DNA from: Actinomycetospora succinea
Lineage (GTDB): Bacteria; Actinomycetota; Actinomycetes; Mycobacteriales; Pseudonocardiaceae
Assembly (NCBI RefSeq): GCF_004363095.1
Contig: NZ_SNYO01000002.1
Span: 248,001 to 312,000, forward strand
DNA: 64,000 nucleotides
Reading direction: 5' to 3'
Below the pieces are notes generated by a model that saw nothing but the letters and a program-made list of their open reading frames with translations, was not told where the DNA came from and ran no database searches. The translations under genes were made by a program, and so were the position numbers. This document shows, piece after piece, positions 7,849 through 15,333 of this stretch; positions within the stretch are counted from its first letter, which is position 1; every line of letters begins with the position of its first letter.

Positions 7849-7915
7849 TTGACGCTATACCGTCCAGCCGGTGTAGTTTCGAGTTCGCCCGAAACTGCAC
7901 CGTCCGGACGGTGCA
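7849..7915. promoter_or_regulatory. Divergent promoter with two TetR operators
   Basis: Two similar palindromes share ACCGTCCrG..CGGTG: one imperfect at 7855-7876 (CTATACCG / CGGTGTAG arms) and one perfect at 7896-7915 (TGCACCGTCC / GGACGGTGCA). Between them GTTTCG/CGAAAC (7876-7881, 7890-7895) forms a third small repeat. For the exporter, TTGACG (7849-7854) and TGTAGT (7872-7877) with 17-base spacing make a good promoter overlapping the first operator. Confidence 0.7.
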
Positions 7916-7936
7916 CACACAGTCGTGGAGGCGACG

Positions 7937-9376
7937 ATGTCGCGCCGGTCGCCGGGGCTCGCCCTGGCCGTCCTGACCCTGCCGGTGCTGCTGATCAGCA
8001 TCGACATGACGGTGCTGGGGGCGGCGCTGCCCGCCCTGACCGAGGACCTCGACCCCGGCGCCGCCGAACAGCTCTGGATCGTCGACGCCTACTCGTTCGT
8101 GCTCGCCGGGCTGCTGGTCACGATGGGCACGCTCGGCGACCGCATCGGCCGCCGGCGCCTGCTGATGTGGGGCGCCGCCGCGTTCGGCGTCGCGTCGGTG
8201 GCGGCGGCGTTCGCGCCGACCGCGGGCACGCTCGTCGTCGCCCGCGCCCTGCTGGGCCTCGGCGGGGCGACGCTCATGCCCTCGACGTTCTCGCTGATCA
8301 AGACCGCGTTCCCCGAGCCACGGCGGCGGGCGACCGCGGTGGCCGTCTGGTCGGCGGCGTTCTCGGGCGGGGCGGCCGCGGGGCCGGTCGTCGGCGGCTT
8401 CCTGCTCGAGCACTTCTGGTGGGGCTCGGTCTTCCTGATCAACGTCCCGGTGATCGTGCTCCTGCTCGCGCTCGGGCCGCGCGTCCTGCCCGAGAGCCGC
8501 GACCCGCACCCCGGCCCGTTCGACCTGCCGTCCGCGGCGCTCTCGCTCGCGGCGATGCTGCCGCTGGTGGCCGCGGTGAAGACCCTGGCGACCGAGGGCC
8601 CGACAGTCGGCGCCGGCGTCGCCGCGGTCGTCGGGATCGGGGCCGGCGTGGTGTTCGTCCGCCGCCAGCGCCGCCTGGAGCACCCGCTGATCGACCTGGC
8701 GCTGTTCGCGCGCCGCCCGTTCTCGGTGTCGGTGGTGACCAACCTGCTCGGCGTGTTCGCGCTGGTCGGGCTCCTGGTCCTGATCCCGCAGTACCTGCAG
8801 CTCGTGCTGGGCCTCGGCCCGCTGACCGCGGCGCTGTGGATGCTGCCGGGCTCGGTGGCCGGGGTGACGGGCGCGCTCGTCGCCGCCCGCCTGGTGCGCC
8901 GGTTCGCGGCCCCCGGGCTGGTCGGCGTCGGGCTCGGGCTCGCCGGGGCCGGGCTCGCCCTCGTCGGCCTGCTCGGCGGGCTGGGCGCGGTGGTCGCCGG
9001 GTTCGTGCTGCTCGGCGGCGGTGTCGCGCTCGCCGAGGCGCTGACCAACGACCTCATCCTCGCCGCGGCGCCCGCCGACCGCGCCGGCGCCGCGTCGGCG
9101 ATCTCGGAGACCGGCTACGAGCTGGGCGGCGCGCTCGGCACCGCGGTGCTGGGCAGCGTCGCCGCGGCGGTGTTCACCGCCCGGACCGGGCAGGAGACGC
9201 TCGGCGGGGCGCTGACGCACCCCGGCGTCGACGGGGGCGTCGCGCGCGAGGCGTTCACGAGCGGGCTGCAGATGGCCTCGGTGATCGGGGCGGTCGTCCT
9301 CGCGGCGACGGCGCTCGGCGCCTGGCGCCTGCTGGGGAGGGCCGTCGAGGCGGAGCGGGAGCCGGCCGGGGTGTAG
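7937..9376 (+). CDS. DHA2-family (EmrB/QacA-type) multidrug MFS transporter
   Basis: A 479-residue exporter with ~14 hydrophobic helices. DHA2 marks: LISIDMTVLGAALPAL in helix 1, WIVDAYSFVLAGLLVTMGTL, motif A GDRIGRRRLL, motif C-like region GGAAAGPVVGGFLLEHFWWG and FLINVPV. Start ATG 7937 has GTGGAGG 5 bases upstream. Under a TetR repressor with two operators, it is likely an inducible drug or metabolite efflux pump. The stop TAG is the three-base loop of a 12-bp hairpin. Confidence 0.92.
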   Translation: MSRRSPGLALAVLTLPVLLISIDMTVLGAALPALTEDLDPGAAEQLWIVDAYSFVLAGLLVTMGTLGDRIGRRRLLMWGAAAFGVASVAAAFAPTAGTLVVARALLGLGGATLMPSTFSLIKTAFPEPRRRATAVAVWSAAFSGGAAAGPVVGGFLLEHFWWGSVFLINVPVIVLLLALGPRVLPESRDPHPGPFDLPSAALSLAAMLPLVAAVKTLATEGPTVGAGVAAVVGIGAGVVFVRRQRRLEHPLIDLALFARRPFSVSVVTNLLGVFALVGLLVLIPQYLQLVLGLGPLTAALWMLPGSVAGVTGALVAARLVRRFAAPGLVGVGLGLAGAGLALVGLLGGLGAVVAGFVLLGGGVALAEALTNDLILAAAPADRAGAASAISETGYELGGALGTAVLGSVAAAVFTARTGQETLGGALTHPGVDGGVAREAFTSGLQMASVIGAVVLAATALGAWRLLGRAVEAEREPAGV

Positions 9377-9388
9377 CACCCCGGCCGG
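9362..9388. terminator. Hairpin whose loop is the exporter stop codon
   Basis: Perfect 12-bp stem CCGGCCGGGGTG (9362-9373) and CACCCCGGCCGG (9377-9388); the loop is TAG, the stop codon of the DHA2 gene. It separates two convergent genes and probably terminates both. Confidence 0.7.
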
Positions 9389-9401
9389 TCCCCCGGTCCC
9401 G

Positions 9402-9725
9402 TCAGCGGGGCTGGACCTCGCCCATCTCGCCCCAGCCGTCCTGCGGGACGTTCTGCACGTTGATGATCTTCGGCGCGGTCGACACCCAGTCGGGGGCCTG
9501 CTCGACGAACCGCTGGAAGTGGTCCGACTGCACGTGCTCCTCGCCCGCGTCGTCCTGGAAGGCCTCCACCAGCACGAAGGTGTTGTCCTCCTCGAGGTGC
9601 CGCGACCACTCGAAGAAGATGTTCCCCGGCTCCCGGCGCACCGCGTCGGTGAACTCCTTGACCAGCGACGGGAACTGCTCGGCGTACTCCGGCTTCACCG
9701 TCCACTTGACGTTGATGAGGATCAC
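9402..9725 (-). CDS. Antibiotic-biosynthesis-monooxygenase (ABM) domain protein
   Basis: A 107-residue ferredoxin-like protein: ILINVKWTVKPEYAEQF opens the ABM fold, followed by EPGNIFFEWSRHLEEDNTFV, EAFQDDAGEEHVQSDHFQRF and a short C-terminal tail. Small stand-alone ABM proteins include quinol monooxygenase YgiN and uncharacterised stress proteins; heme-degrading IsdG-type residues are not evident. Start GTG 9725 has GGAGAGA 8 bases upstream. Divergent from an AraC-type regulator (105-base gap), its likely controller. Confidence 0.85.
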   Translation of the reverse strand: MILINVKWTVKPEYAEQFPSLVKEFTDAVRREPGNIFFEWSRHLEEDNTFVLVEAFQDDAGEEHVQSDHFQRFVEQAPDWVSTAPKIINVQNVPQDGWGEMGEVQPR

Positions 9726-9747
9726 GGCGGGTCTCTCTCCATCCACT

Positions 9748-9778
9748 TCGATCGTCGGAGCTGTCGACGTCGATCGTC
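9748..9778. promoter_or_regulatory. Direct repeats between ABM gene and AraC gene
   Basis: TCGATCGTC occurs at 9748-9756 and 9770-9778, same orientation, 22 bases (two helical turns) apart. Such spaced direct repeats suit an AraC-family activator; assignment to the adjacent regulator is inference. Confidence 0.4.
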
Positions 9779-9830
9779 CCGCGGCCCGGGAGAGGTCGCC
9801 ACGGGACGGGGGCGGCGCCAGACTGGACCC

Positions 9831-10685
9831 ATGGCCGAGACGGCGGACGGGCGCTCCGGGCGCCCGGCGGGCGCGCTCGCGGGCCACGTCGCCTACCACG
9901 GCTACGACCTGCGCGGCGGCGCCCCGGGCGTGCACCGCGGGCTGCCCTCGCCGTACCTGACGTTCATCGTCACCTTCGGCGAGCCGCTGACGATGCGGGC
10001 GCCCGACGGGTCGCTCGTGCGCCGCGACGTCGCGATCGGGGGCCTGCACACCACGCCGGAGTCGATCGTCCACGACGGCCGGCAGTCGGGTCTGCACGTC
10101 GTCCTCGACCCGATGGCCGCCCGCGCGCTGCTCGGCCGCCCGGCCGCGGAGCTCGCCGGCGTCACCGTCGACGGCGACGCCGTGCTCGGGGCGGTCGCGA
10201 AGGAACTGCACGAGCGCGTCGAGGAGGCCGACGGCTGGGCCGGGCGGTTCGCCGCGATCGACGACGTCCTGCGCCGCTCGCTCGACGGCGTCACCGGGAC
10301 CGCCGCGCGCCCCGTCGCCCCCGAGGTGCGGGAGGCGTGGCGGCGGGTGGTGCGCTCCGGCGGGACGGTGCCGGTTCGCGCGCTCGCCGACGAGGTCGGG
10401 TGGAGCGAGCGGCACCTGGGCCAGCGGTTCCGCGCCGAGATCGGGGTGGCGCCGAAGGTCGCCGGGCGCATGGCGCGCTTCGACCGGGCCCGGCGGCGGC
10501 TCGCGGCCCGCGCGTCGGCGGGCGTCCCGCTGGGGCTCGCCGACATCGCCGCCGACGGGGGCTACGCCGACCAGGCCCACCTCACCCGCGAGTTCGGCGC
10601 GCTCGCCGGCTGCTCGCCGACGCGCTGGATCGCCGAGGAGATCGGGAACATCCAAGACCCGGTGATGCCGGAGGGGACATCGTGA
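9831..10685 (+). CDS. AraC-family transcriptional regulator
   Basis: A 284-residue protein with an N-terminal cupin-like sensing region (about 1-150, with YLTFIVTFGEPL and GLHTTPESIVHDGRQSGLHV) and a C-terminal AraC double-HTH domain (about 175-275: VRALADEVGWSERHLGQRFR, PLGLADIAADGGYADQAHLT and REFGALAGCSPTRW). Start ATG 9831 lacks a strong ribosome binding site. It overlaps the next gene by GTGA, so the glyoxalase-like protein is co-translated and may process its effector. Divergent ABM gene is a probable target. Confidence 0.88.
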   Translation: MAETADGRSGRPAGALAGHVAYHGYDLRGGAPGVHRGLPSPYLTFIVTFGEPLTMRAPDGSLVRRDVAIGGLHTTPESIVHDGRQSGLHVVLDPMAARALLGRPAAELAGVTVDGDAVLGAVAKELHERVEEADGWAGRFAAIDDVLRRSLDGVTGTAARPVAPEVREAWRRVVRSGGTVPVRALADEVGWSERHLGQRFRAEIGVAPKVAGRMARFDRARRRLAARASAGVPLGLADIAADGGYADQAHLTREFGALAGCSPTRWIAEEIGNIQDPVMPEGTS

Positions 10686-11119
10686 GCGCCATGGACAACA
10701 CCGACGGCAAGACCCCGCCGCCCACCGTCTGGCCCACGCTCGCCGCCGCCGACGCCCGCGGGCTCATGGCCTGGCTGACCGGCGTGCTCGGGTTCGTCGA
10801 GGTCGTCGCCTACGCGGGCGACGACGGCGTCGTGCAGCACGCCGAGCTCGCGTGGCCCACCGGCGGCGGGCTCATGATGGGCCAGCAGCGCCCGGGCACC
10901 GACGAGCGCGCCACCTCCAGCGGCTCGTTCGCCGCCTACGTCGTCGTGCCGGACGCCGCGGAGATCGACGCCATCGCCGCCCGCGTCCGCGACGCCGGGG
11001 ACGGCGAGATCGTCCGCGAGCCCTACGACACCGACTACGGCTCCCACGACGTCGCCGTGCGCGACCCCGAGGGCAACCACTGGCAGTTCGGGACCTACCC
11101 GGGCGCGCCGCGGCCCTGA
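10682..11119 (+). CDS. VOC-superfamily (glyoxalase/bleomycin-resistance-like) protein
   Basis: A 145-residue VOC-fold protein: PTLAAADARGLMAWLTGVLG at the first module and SHDVAVRDPEGNHWQFGTYP at the second, the most recognisable VOC signature. Metal ligands are partly visible (HAELAWP, GSHDVA, final Glu region replaced by QFG), so catalytic activity is uncertain. Start GTG 10682 follows GGAGGGG and overlaps the araC stop; ATG 10691 is an alternative. Confidence 0.82.
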   Translation: MSAMDNTDGKTPPPTVWPTLAAADARGLMAWLTGVLGFVEVVAYAGDDGVVQHAELAWPTGGGLMMGQQRPGTDERATSSGSFAAYVVVPDAAEIDAIAARVRDAGDGEIVREPYDTDYGSHDVAVRDPEGNHWQFGTYPGAPRP

Positions 11120-11139
11120 CCGCGGGGGAGATCGAGCGC

Positions 11140-11928
11140 TCAGCCCTCCGCCGGGAACGACAGGTGCTGGTGGACCATCCGCCAGCCGTCGGGGGTCCGG
11201 CGGAAGACGCGGGTGCCGCGCGAGCGCACCGTCTCGCCGCCGGCGGGCGTGAGGTGGTCGATCCCCCACGAGACGGCGAGGTCGCCGCCGACGGACACGC
11301 GCAGGTCCGGGATCTCCCAGTCGACGGGGCCGGGCGAGGCCTCGAGCCCCTCGCGGCACACCTCGCGCACCTCGTCGATGCCGACGTACTCCAGCTTCCC
11401 GGCCATTTCGTAGGAGACGACGTCGTCGGCGATCGTGGCGACGAGGCCGTCGAGGTCGCCGGCCGCGGTGTCGGCCACCCAGCCGCGGTGCACCGCGCGG
11501 ACCGCCTGCTCGTCCTCCTCGGCGATCGGGGTCTCGTCGGCGAAGGAGTGGTGCTCGTGGGCGACGACCCAGCGGCCGTCCTCCTTGCGCAGCCCGAGGG
11601 TGAGGCGCAGGCGGCGCTCGGGGTGGGCGGCGCGCTCGGCGGGCGTGTCGCAGAGCAGCAGGGCGTGGGCGAACGCGACGTCGTCGCCCGCGGTGACGTC
11701 GAGCTCGACGATGTCGAAGCTCGCGCCGGAGGCCTGGAACCCGAAGAACGGCGGCCAGGTCTGCGCGTAGTCCTCGATCCCGCGCACGCCGTCGTGGGGC
11801 GGCGGGACGTCGTACATGACGATGTCGCGGGCGTGGTCGGCGAGCACCGTGTCCAGGTCGCCCACGTGGACCGCGTGCGCCCACCGCTCGATGAGCTCGC
11901 GGATCTCCTTCTCGTCGGCCGTGGCCAT
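11140..11928 (-). CDS. Tandem NTF2-like (SnoaL/ketosteroid-isomerase-type) protein
   Basis: A 262-residue protein made of two NTF2-like units. The first (about 5-130) has EIRELIERWAHAVHVGDLDT, YAQTWPPFFGFQ and DGRWVVAHEHHSF; the second (about 135-260) has VRAVHRGWVADTAAGDLDGL, IDEVREVCREGLEASP and DGWRMVHQHLSFP. Each resembles SnoaL-type/SnoaL_3 proteins of unknown role. Fusion of two units in one chain is uncommon and may mimic a dimer. Start ATG 11928 with GAGGAGG 5 bases upstream is firm. Confidence 0.85.
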   Translation of the reverse strand: MATADEKEIRELIERWAHAVHVGDLDTVLADHARDIVMYDVPPPHDGVRGIEDYAQTWPPFFGFQASGASFDIVELDVTAGDDVAFAHALLLCDTPAERAAHPERRLRLTLGLRKEDGRWVVAHEHHSFADETPIAEEDEQAVRAVHRGWVADTAAGDLDGLVATIADDVVSYEMAGKLEYVGIDEVREVCREGLEASPGPVDWEIPDLRVSVGGDLAVSWGIDHLTPAGGETVRSRGTRVFRRTPDGWRMVHQHLSFPAEG

Positions 11929-11986
11929 GGTGTCCTCCTCGGTGGATCGTGCTCTCACCCGGTGGAACTCCCGCACGGCCGGCGAG

Positions 11987-12595
11987 TCATCGGTCGGCCG
12001 CGAGGGATTCCAGGAAGGCCGCGGGCGGGAGGGCGTCCGGGTCGCCCGGCGCCCAGCCGACGGGGTCCTCGCCGAGCGGGGCCAGGGCGCGGACCTGGTC
12101 GGCGCACCACGGCGAGATGCCCGGCCACGTCCCGGCGAGGACGTCGTCGCGGAAGAGCGCCCACGCGACGGTGCGGACCTCGTCGACCTCGCCGGGGTCG
12201 GGCTCGCGGGGCTCGTCGCTGGTGTGCGCCACGAACACCGGGCACATCTCGTTCTCGATCACCCCTCCCTGCTCGGCGCGGTAGCGGAAGCCGGGCAGCA
12301 CGAGGCGCAGGCGGTCGAGCTCGATGCCCAGCTCCTGGCGGGCGCGCCGGCGCAGCGCGACGTCCATCGGCTCGCCCGGGCCGGGGTGACCGCAGAAGCT
12401 GTTGGTCCACACCCCCGGGAACGTGGCCTTGCTGCGGGCCCGGCGGGTCACCACCAGCTCGCCGCGCGCGTCGAACACGTAGCAGGAGAAGGCGAGGTGC
12501 AGCGGCGTCGCGTCGTGGTGCACGTCGGCCTTCGCCGCCGTTCCCGCCGCCGCTCCCGCCTCGTCGAGCAGCACGACCCGTTCGGTGATCCCCAC
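11987..12595 (-). CDS. idi: Isopentenyl-diphosphate delta-isomerase, type I
   Basis: A Nudix-fold Idi of ~202 residues. It interconverts isopentenyl and dimethylallyl diphosphate in isoprenoid synthesis. Visible landmarks are HLAFSCYVFDARGELVVTRR, the metal-binding TNSFCGHPGPGE with the catalytic Cys in SFCGHP, RRRARQELGIELDRL (Nudix helix), the second catalytic Glu in ENEMCPVFVA and WALFRDD. Start is uncertain: GTG 12595 (MGITERVVLLDEAG) is taken from family length; an ATG at 12652 would add 19 atypical residues. Confidence 0.92.
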   Translation of the reverse strand: MGITERVVLLDEAGAAAGTAAKADVHHDATPLHLAFSCYVFDARGELVVTRRARSKATFPGVWTNSFCGHPGPGEPMDVALRRRARQELGIELDRLRLVLPGFRYRAEQGGVIENEMCPVFVAHTSDEPREPDPGEVDEVRTVAWALFRDDVLAGTWPGISPWCADQVRALAPLGEDPVGWAPGDPDALPPAAFLESLAADR

Positions 12596-12739
12596 AGGGA
12601 GCCAGCTTCCCCGGACGGGACGGAAGCGGCATCTCGGGATCGAGGAGGTCACCCCGCTGCCGGCCCCGCGGGAGCATCACCGCAGGTCACGAACCGTCGC
12701 CAGGCACGGGCGGGCGAAAGGTGGTACACAAGCGAGATC

Positions 12740-12776
12740 GGCGGGCCCGGGCTCATCCCTCGAGTCCGGGCCCGCC
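12740..12776. terminator. Hairpin between iron box and idi
   Basis: Stem GGCGGGCCCGG (12740-12750) with CCGGGCCCGCC (12766-12776), loop 15. It lies between the iron box and the idi start, so a leftward transcript from the iron-box promoter would meet it after ~50-80 bases. Confidence 0.55.
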
Positions 12777-12820
12777 TCTCGCCGCTGCCGCTGGGCGCCA
12801 CCACAACACCCGCGCAGCGA

Positions 12821-12839
12821 TGAGGTAAGCCTAACCTCA
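12821..12839. promoter_or_regulatory. IdeR/DtxR-type iron box
   Basis: TGAGGTAAGCCTAACCTCA is a 19-bp near-palindrome that agrees at 16 of 19 positions with the IdeR/DtxR consensus (TTAGGTTAGSCTAACCTAA). It sits in the 12596-12877 gap, ~225 bases upstream of idi on the minus strand and beyond the 3' end of the DUF1707 gene. No convincing gene begins next to it. The nearest iron-related gene is the VIT transporter 730 bases to the right. Confidence 0.75.
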
Positions 12840-12877
12840 TCCCGAGTGATCGCGCCAGCCCCCTGCCCGACCGATTT

Positions 12878-13414
12878 TCACCAGCGCCCGGGCGGGCCCC
12901 AGTGATCACCCGGACCGCGGCCGTGCCACCGCCCGCGCCGGGCACGACCGGCGTGCCCGAGGATCACGAACAGCAGCGGCAGGACGAGCAGGCCGCCGGC
13001 GGATCCGGTGGTCACGGCCCCGAGCACCATCACCGGCAGCATCATCACGAGCAGGATCGCGATCCCGAGGCCGGCCACGGGCGGGCGCACCGGCAGGTGG
13101 TCGTTCCGGGCCTCGCGGCGCGGGGCGGGAGCGGCCGGGGCCGGCGGCCTCGGCGCCTCGGGCAGCGTCGGGTGCGGCGCCGGCAGGTCGGTGAAGAGCT
13201 CCGCGAGGTCGACGCGGTGCACCGCCACGGCGGCGCGGGCCGAGCGGTCGCCGAACTCGTCGACGTCGAGACGGCCGGCGGCGAGGTGGTCCCCCAGCGC
13301 GTCGAGGGCGGCCGTGCGGTCGGCGTCGCCGACGCGGAGCCCGTCGCGGCCGGCCGGTCGGGACGGCCTCTCGGGCAGGTGCTCGTCCCCGGTGTGCGGA
13401 TCGTCGGTGTCCAC
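12878..13414 (-). CDS. DUF1707 membrane protein
   Basis: A 178-residue protein with an N-terminal DUF1707 (SHOCT-like) domain, LRVGDADRTAALDALGDHLA then GRLDVDEFGDRSARA (about residues 26-65), a Pro/Ala-rich linker, two hydrophobic helices (about 113-135 and 138-152) and a basic Gly/Trp tail. The family is actinobacterial; function is unknown. GTG 13414 has GGAGG 4 bases upstream. Its role next to the iron box is unclear because its 3' end, not its start, faces the box. Confidence 0.85.
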   Translation of the reverse strand: MDTDDPHTGDEHLPERPSRPAGRDGLRVGDADRTAALDALGDHLAAGRLDVDEFGDRSARAAVAVHRVDLAELFTDLPAPHPTLPEAPRPPAPAAPAPRREARNDHLPVRPPVAGLGIAILLVMMLPVMVLGAVTTGSAGGLLVLPLLFVILGHAGRARRGRWHGRGPGDHWGPPGRW

Positions 13415-13514
13415 GGCGCCTCCTCACGCCGGTCGGGACGACCCCGGTGCGCCCGGCCCGGCACCTCCATCGTGCGCCTCCCGGCGAGGGAGCGGTGTGA
13501 ATCGCGGGCAACGA

Positions 13515-13549
13515 CTGAGGACAGCCTCAGCTTTCTGGAACCATTCCAG
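13515..13549. promoter_or_regulatory. Two palindromes upstream of VIT transporter
   Basis: CTGAGG-ACAG-CCTCAG (13515-13530) and CTGGAA-CCA-TTCCAG (13535-13549) lie 22-56 bases before the transporter start. The first contains AGCCT and weakly resembles an IdeR box (about 12 of 19), not enough to call. They are plausible metal-regulator sites. Confidence 0.4.
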
Positions 13550-13570
13550 TCTTCGTGGGAGCCTGGAGGC

Positions 13571-14299
13571 ATGTCCGAAGCCGTGAGCACCGAGGGCGGC
13601 GTCCACCCCGAGCCGCACGGCGGTGAGCTGTCCCAGCGCCTGAACTGGCTGCGCGCCGGGGTGCTCGGCGCCAACGACGGGATCGTCTCGACCGCCGGCA
13701 TCGTCGTCGGCGTGGCCGGCGCGACCGCCGAGCGCGCGCCGATCGCCACCGCCGGCGTCGCGGGCCTCGTCGCCGGCGCCGTGTCGATGGCGCTCGGCGA
13801 GTACGTGTCGGTGTCCAGCCAGCGCGACTCCGAGCGGGCCCAGCTCGCCAAGGAGCGCCGCGAGCTGCGCGAGGCCCCGCGCGAGGAGCTCGAGGAGCTG
13901 ACCGAGCTCTACGAGGAGAAGGGGCTCTCGCGCGAGACCGCCCAGCGGGTGGCCGTCGAGCTCACCGAGCACGACGCGCTCGCCGCGCACGTCGACGCCG
14001 AGCTGCACCTCGACCCCGAGGAGCTCACGAGCCCGTGGCGGGCGGCCGGCGCGTCGGCGGTCTCGTTCGTCTCGGGCGCGCTGCTCCCCCTGATCGCGAT
14101 CCTCGCGACCCCGACGACCTGGCGGGTCCCCGTCACCGTCGCGGTGGTGCTCCTGGCCCTCGGGCTCGCCGGGTGGATCAGCGCCCGCCTCGGCGGCGCG
14201 ACCCCGCGCCGGGCCGTGCTGCGCGTGGTGGTCGGCGGCGCCCTGGGGCTCGCCGTGACCTACGGGATCGGCTGGCTGATCGGCGGCGCGGTCGGCTGA
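13571..14299 (+). CDS. VIT1/CCC1-family iron/manganese transporter
   Basis: A 242-residue membrane protein of the vacuolar iron transporter family. LRAGVLGANDGIVSTAGIVV in helix 1 is the family hallmark, with GAVSMALGEYVSVSSQRDSE in helix 2, a central charged helix rich in Glu (about 90-155: LAKERRELREAPREELEELT) that in relatives binds metal, then three helices (LLPLIAILATP onwards). It probably exports Fe2+ or Mn2+. GGAGG lies only one base before ATG 13571. Its last 40 bases overlap the tail of the convergent WYL regulator. Confidence 0.9.
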   Translation: MSEAVSTEGGVHPEPHGGELSQRLNWLRAGVLGANDGIVSTAGIVVGVAGATAERAPIATAGVAGLVAGAVSMALGEYVSVSSQRDSERAQLAKERRELREAPREELEELTELYEEKGLSRETAQRVAVELTEHDALAAHVDAELHLDPEELTSPWRAAGASAVSFVSGALLPLIAILATPTTWRVPVTVAVVLLALGLAGWISARLGGATPRRAVLRVVVGGALGLAVTYGIGWLIGGAVG

Positions 14300-15258
14300 G
14301 ACACCGCCTGCGTGAACCTCGCCGCGACGCGGCGGAACTCCTCGACAAGGGCATCCGGGGACTCCACCGTGAAGTCGGCGTCCAGCCCGGTGAGGATCAG
14401 CGCCGCGGACCGGGCGTCGTCGGTGGACAGCATCACGCGACAGGCGTCCGGACCCCGCTCCTCGACGCGGACCTGGTCGGTCCAGATCGTGGCGCGGACC
14501 TGCGCGGCCGGGGCCTCCACCCGCACGACGCAGCGGAACGGCCGGACGTCCGCGACGCGGTCGGAGACGAACGCCGCCGGGTCGCCGCCCGGGATCTCGC
14601 GCGGGGTGAAGCGCGGCCCGGTGGGCAGGCCGTCGGGCGCGAGCCGCGGGGTCATGCGGTCGACGCGCAGGGTGCGCCAGTCCTCGCGGTCGCGGTCCCA
14701 CGCCACCAGGTACCAGCGCCGGCCCCAGGCCACGAGGTGGATCGGCTCGATGCGCCGGCGGGTGGGCGTGCCGTCGCGCGCGGTGTAGTCGATCTCGAGG
14801 ACCCGCCGGTCGCGGCAGGCGCCGCCGACCGCCGCGAGCACCGCGGGGTCGACCGACGGGGCGACGCGGGGCGCCACGATCGCCACCGGCATCGCCGCGA
14901 TCCGGTGGCGCAGGCGCGCGGGCAGGATCCGCTCGAGCTTCACCAGCGCCGCCAGCGCGGTCTCCCCCGTGCCCGCCACCCCGGTCCCCGCCGCCGTCCG
15001 CAGGGTCACCGCGACCGCCACGGCCTCGTCGTCGTCGAGCAGCAGCGGCGGCAGCGCGGCCCCGGCGCCGAGGCGGTAGCCACCGCCCGGACCGAAGTCG
15101 ACCTCGACGGGGTAGTCGAGGCCGCGCAGCTTGTCGACGTCGCGGCGCACGGTGCGGGTGGTGACGCCCATCCGCTCGGCGAGCTCCGGGCCGGTCCACT
15201 CCGGACGGGCCTGCAGGAGCGACAGCAGCCGCAGGAGGCGGGCGGAGGTCTCGAGCAC
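14260..15258 (-). CDS. HTH-WYL transcriptional regulator (YafY-type)
   Basis: A 332-residue regulator: N-terminal HTH_11 domain (ARLLRLLSLLQARPEWTGPE, RMGVTTRTVRRDVDKLRGL), linker with the conserved GPGGGYRLG, WYL domain (about 130-200; VLEIDYTARDG, WGRRWYLVAWDRDREDWRTL RVDRM) and a C-terminal WCX extension. WYL domains sense nucleic acids or small ligands in stress and DNA-damage regulators. GTG 15258 lacks a good ribosome binding site. A 9-bp-arm palindrome 21-41 bases upstream suggests autoregulation. Confidence 0.9.
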   Translation of the reverse strand: MLETSARLLRLLSLLQARPEWTGPELAERMGVTTRTVRRDVDKLRGLDYPVEVDFGPGGGYRLGAGAALPPLLLDDDEAVAVAVTLRTAAGTGVAGTGETALAALVKLERILPARLRHRIAAMPVAIVAPRVAPSVDPAVLAAVGGACRDRRVLEIDYTARDGTPTRRRIEPIHLVAWGRRWYLVAWDRDREDWRTLRVDRMTPRLAPDGLPTGPRFTPREIPGGDPAAFVSDRVADVRPFRCVVRVEAPAAQVRATIWTDQVRVEERGPDACRVMLSTDDARSAALILTGLDADFTVESPDALVEEFRRVAARFTQAVSQPTAPPISQPIP

Positions 15259-15278
15259 GGGCTCAGTGTGCCGTGGGT

Positions 15279-15299
15279 GGCGGACAGGAGCTGTCCGCC
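15279..15299. promoter_or_regulatory. Operator-like palindrome upstream of WYL regulator
   Basis: Perfect arms GGCGGACAG (15279-15287) and CTGTCCGCC (15291-15299) with GAG between. It lies in the short gap upstream of the WYL gene and close to the 3' end of the aldolase gene. Confidence 0.5.
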
Positions 15300-15307
15300 G
15301 ATCTGAC

Positions 15308-15331
15308 GGGTCGAGCTCCGCTGCGTCTCCC
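15308..15331 (-). repeat. Short dispersed repeat, shortened copy
   Basis: On the minus strand the 24 bases begin GGGAGACGCAGCGGAGCTCG and end ACCC. It matches the 29-bp element at 23410-23438 and 32255-32283 but lacks one CGGAG unit and has one substitution. It lies immediately before the stop of the aldolase gene. Confidence 0.7.
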
Positions 15332-15333
15332 GA

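Noticed and set aside
12649..12945. 98-codon minus-strand frame spanning the iron box, considered as an IdeR target
   Set aside because: It contains the box and hairpin inside its own coding region, has a low-complexity Arg/Gly composition and no ribosome binding site.
13515..13530. CTGAGGACAGCCTCAG called as an IdeR box for the VIT transporter
   Set aside because: Only about 12 of 19 positions match the consensus; kept as an unassigned palindrome.
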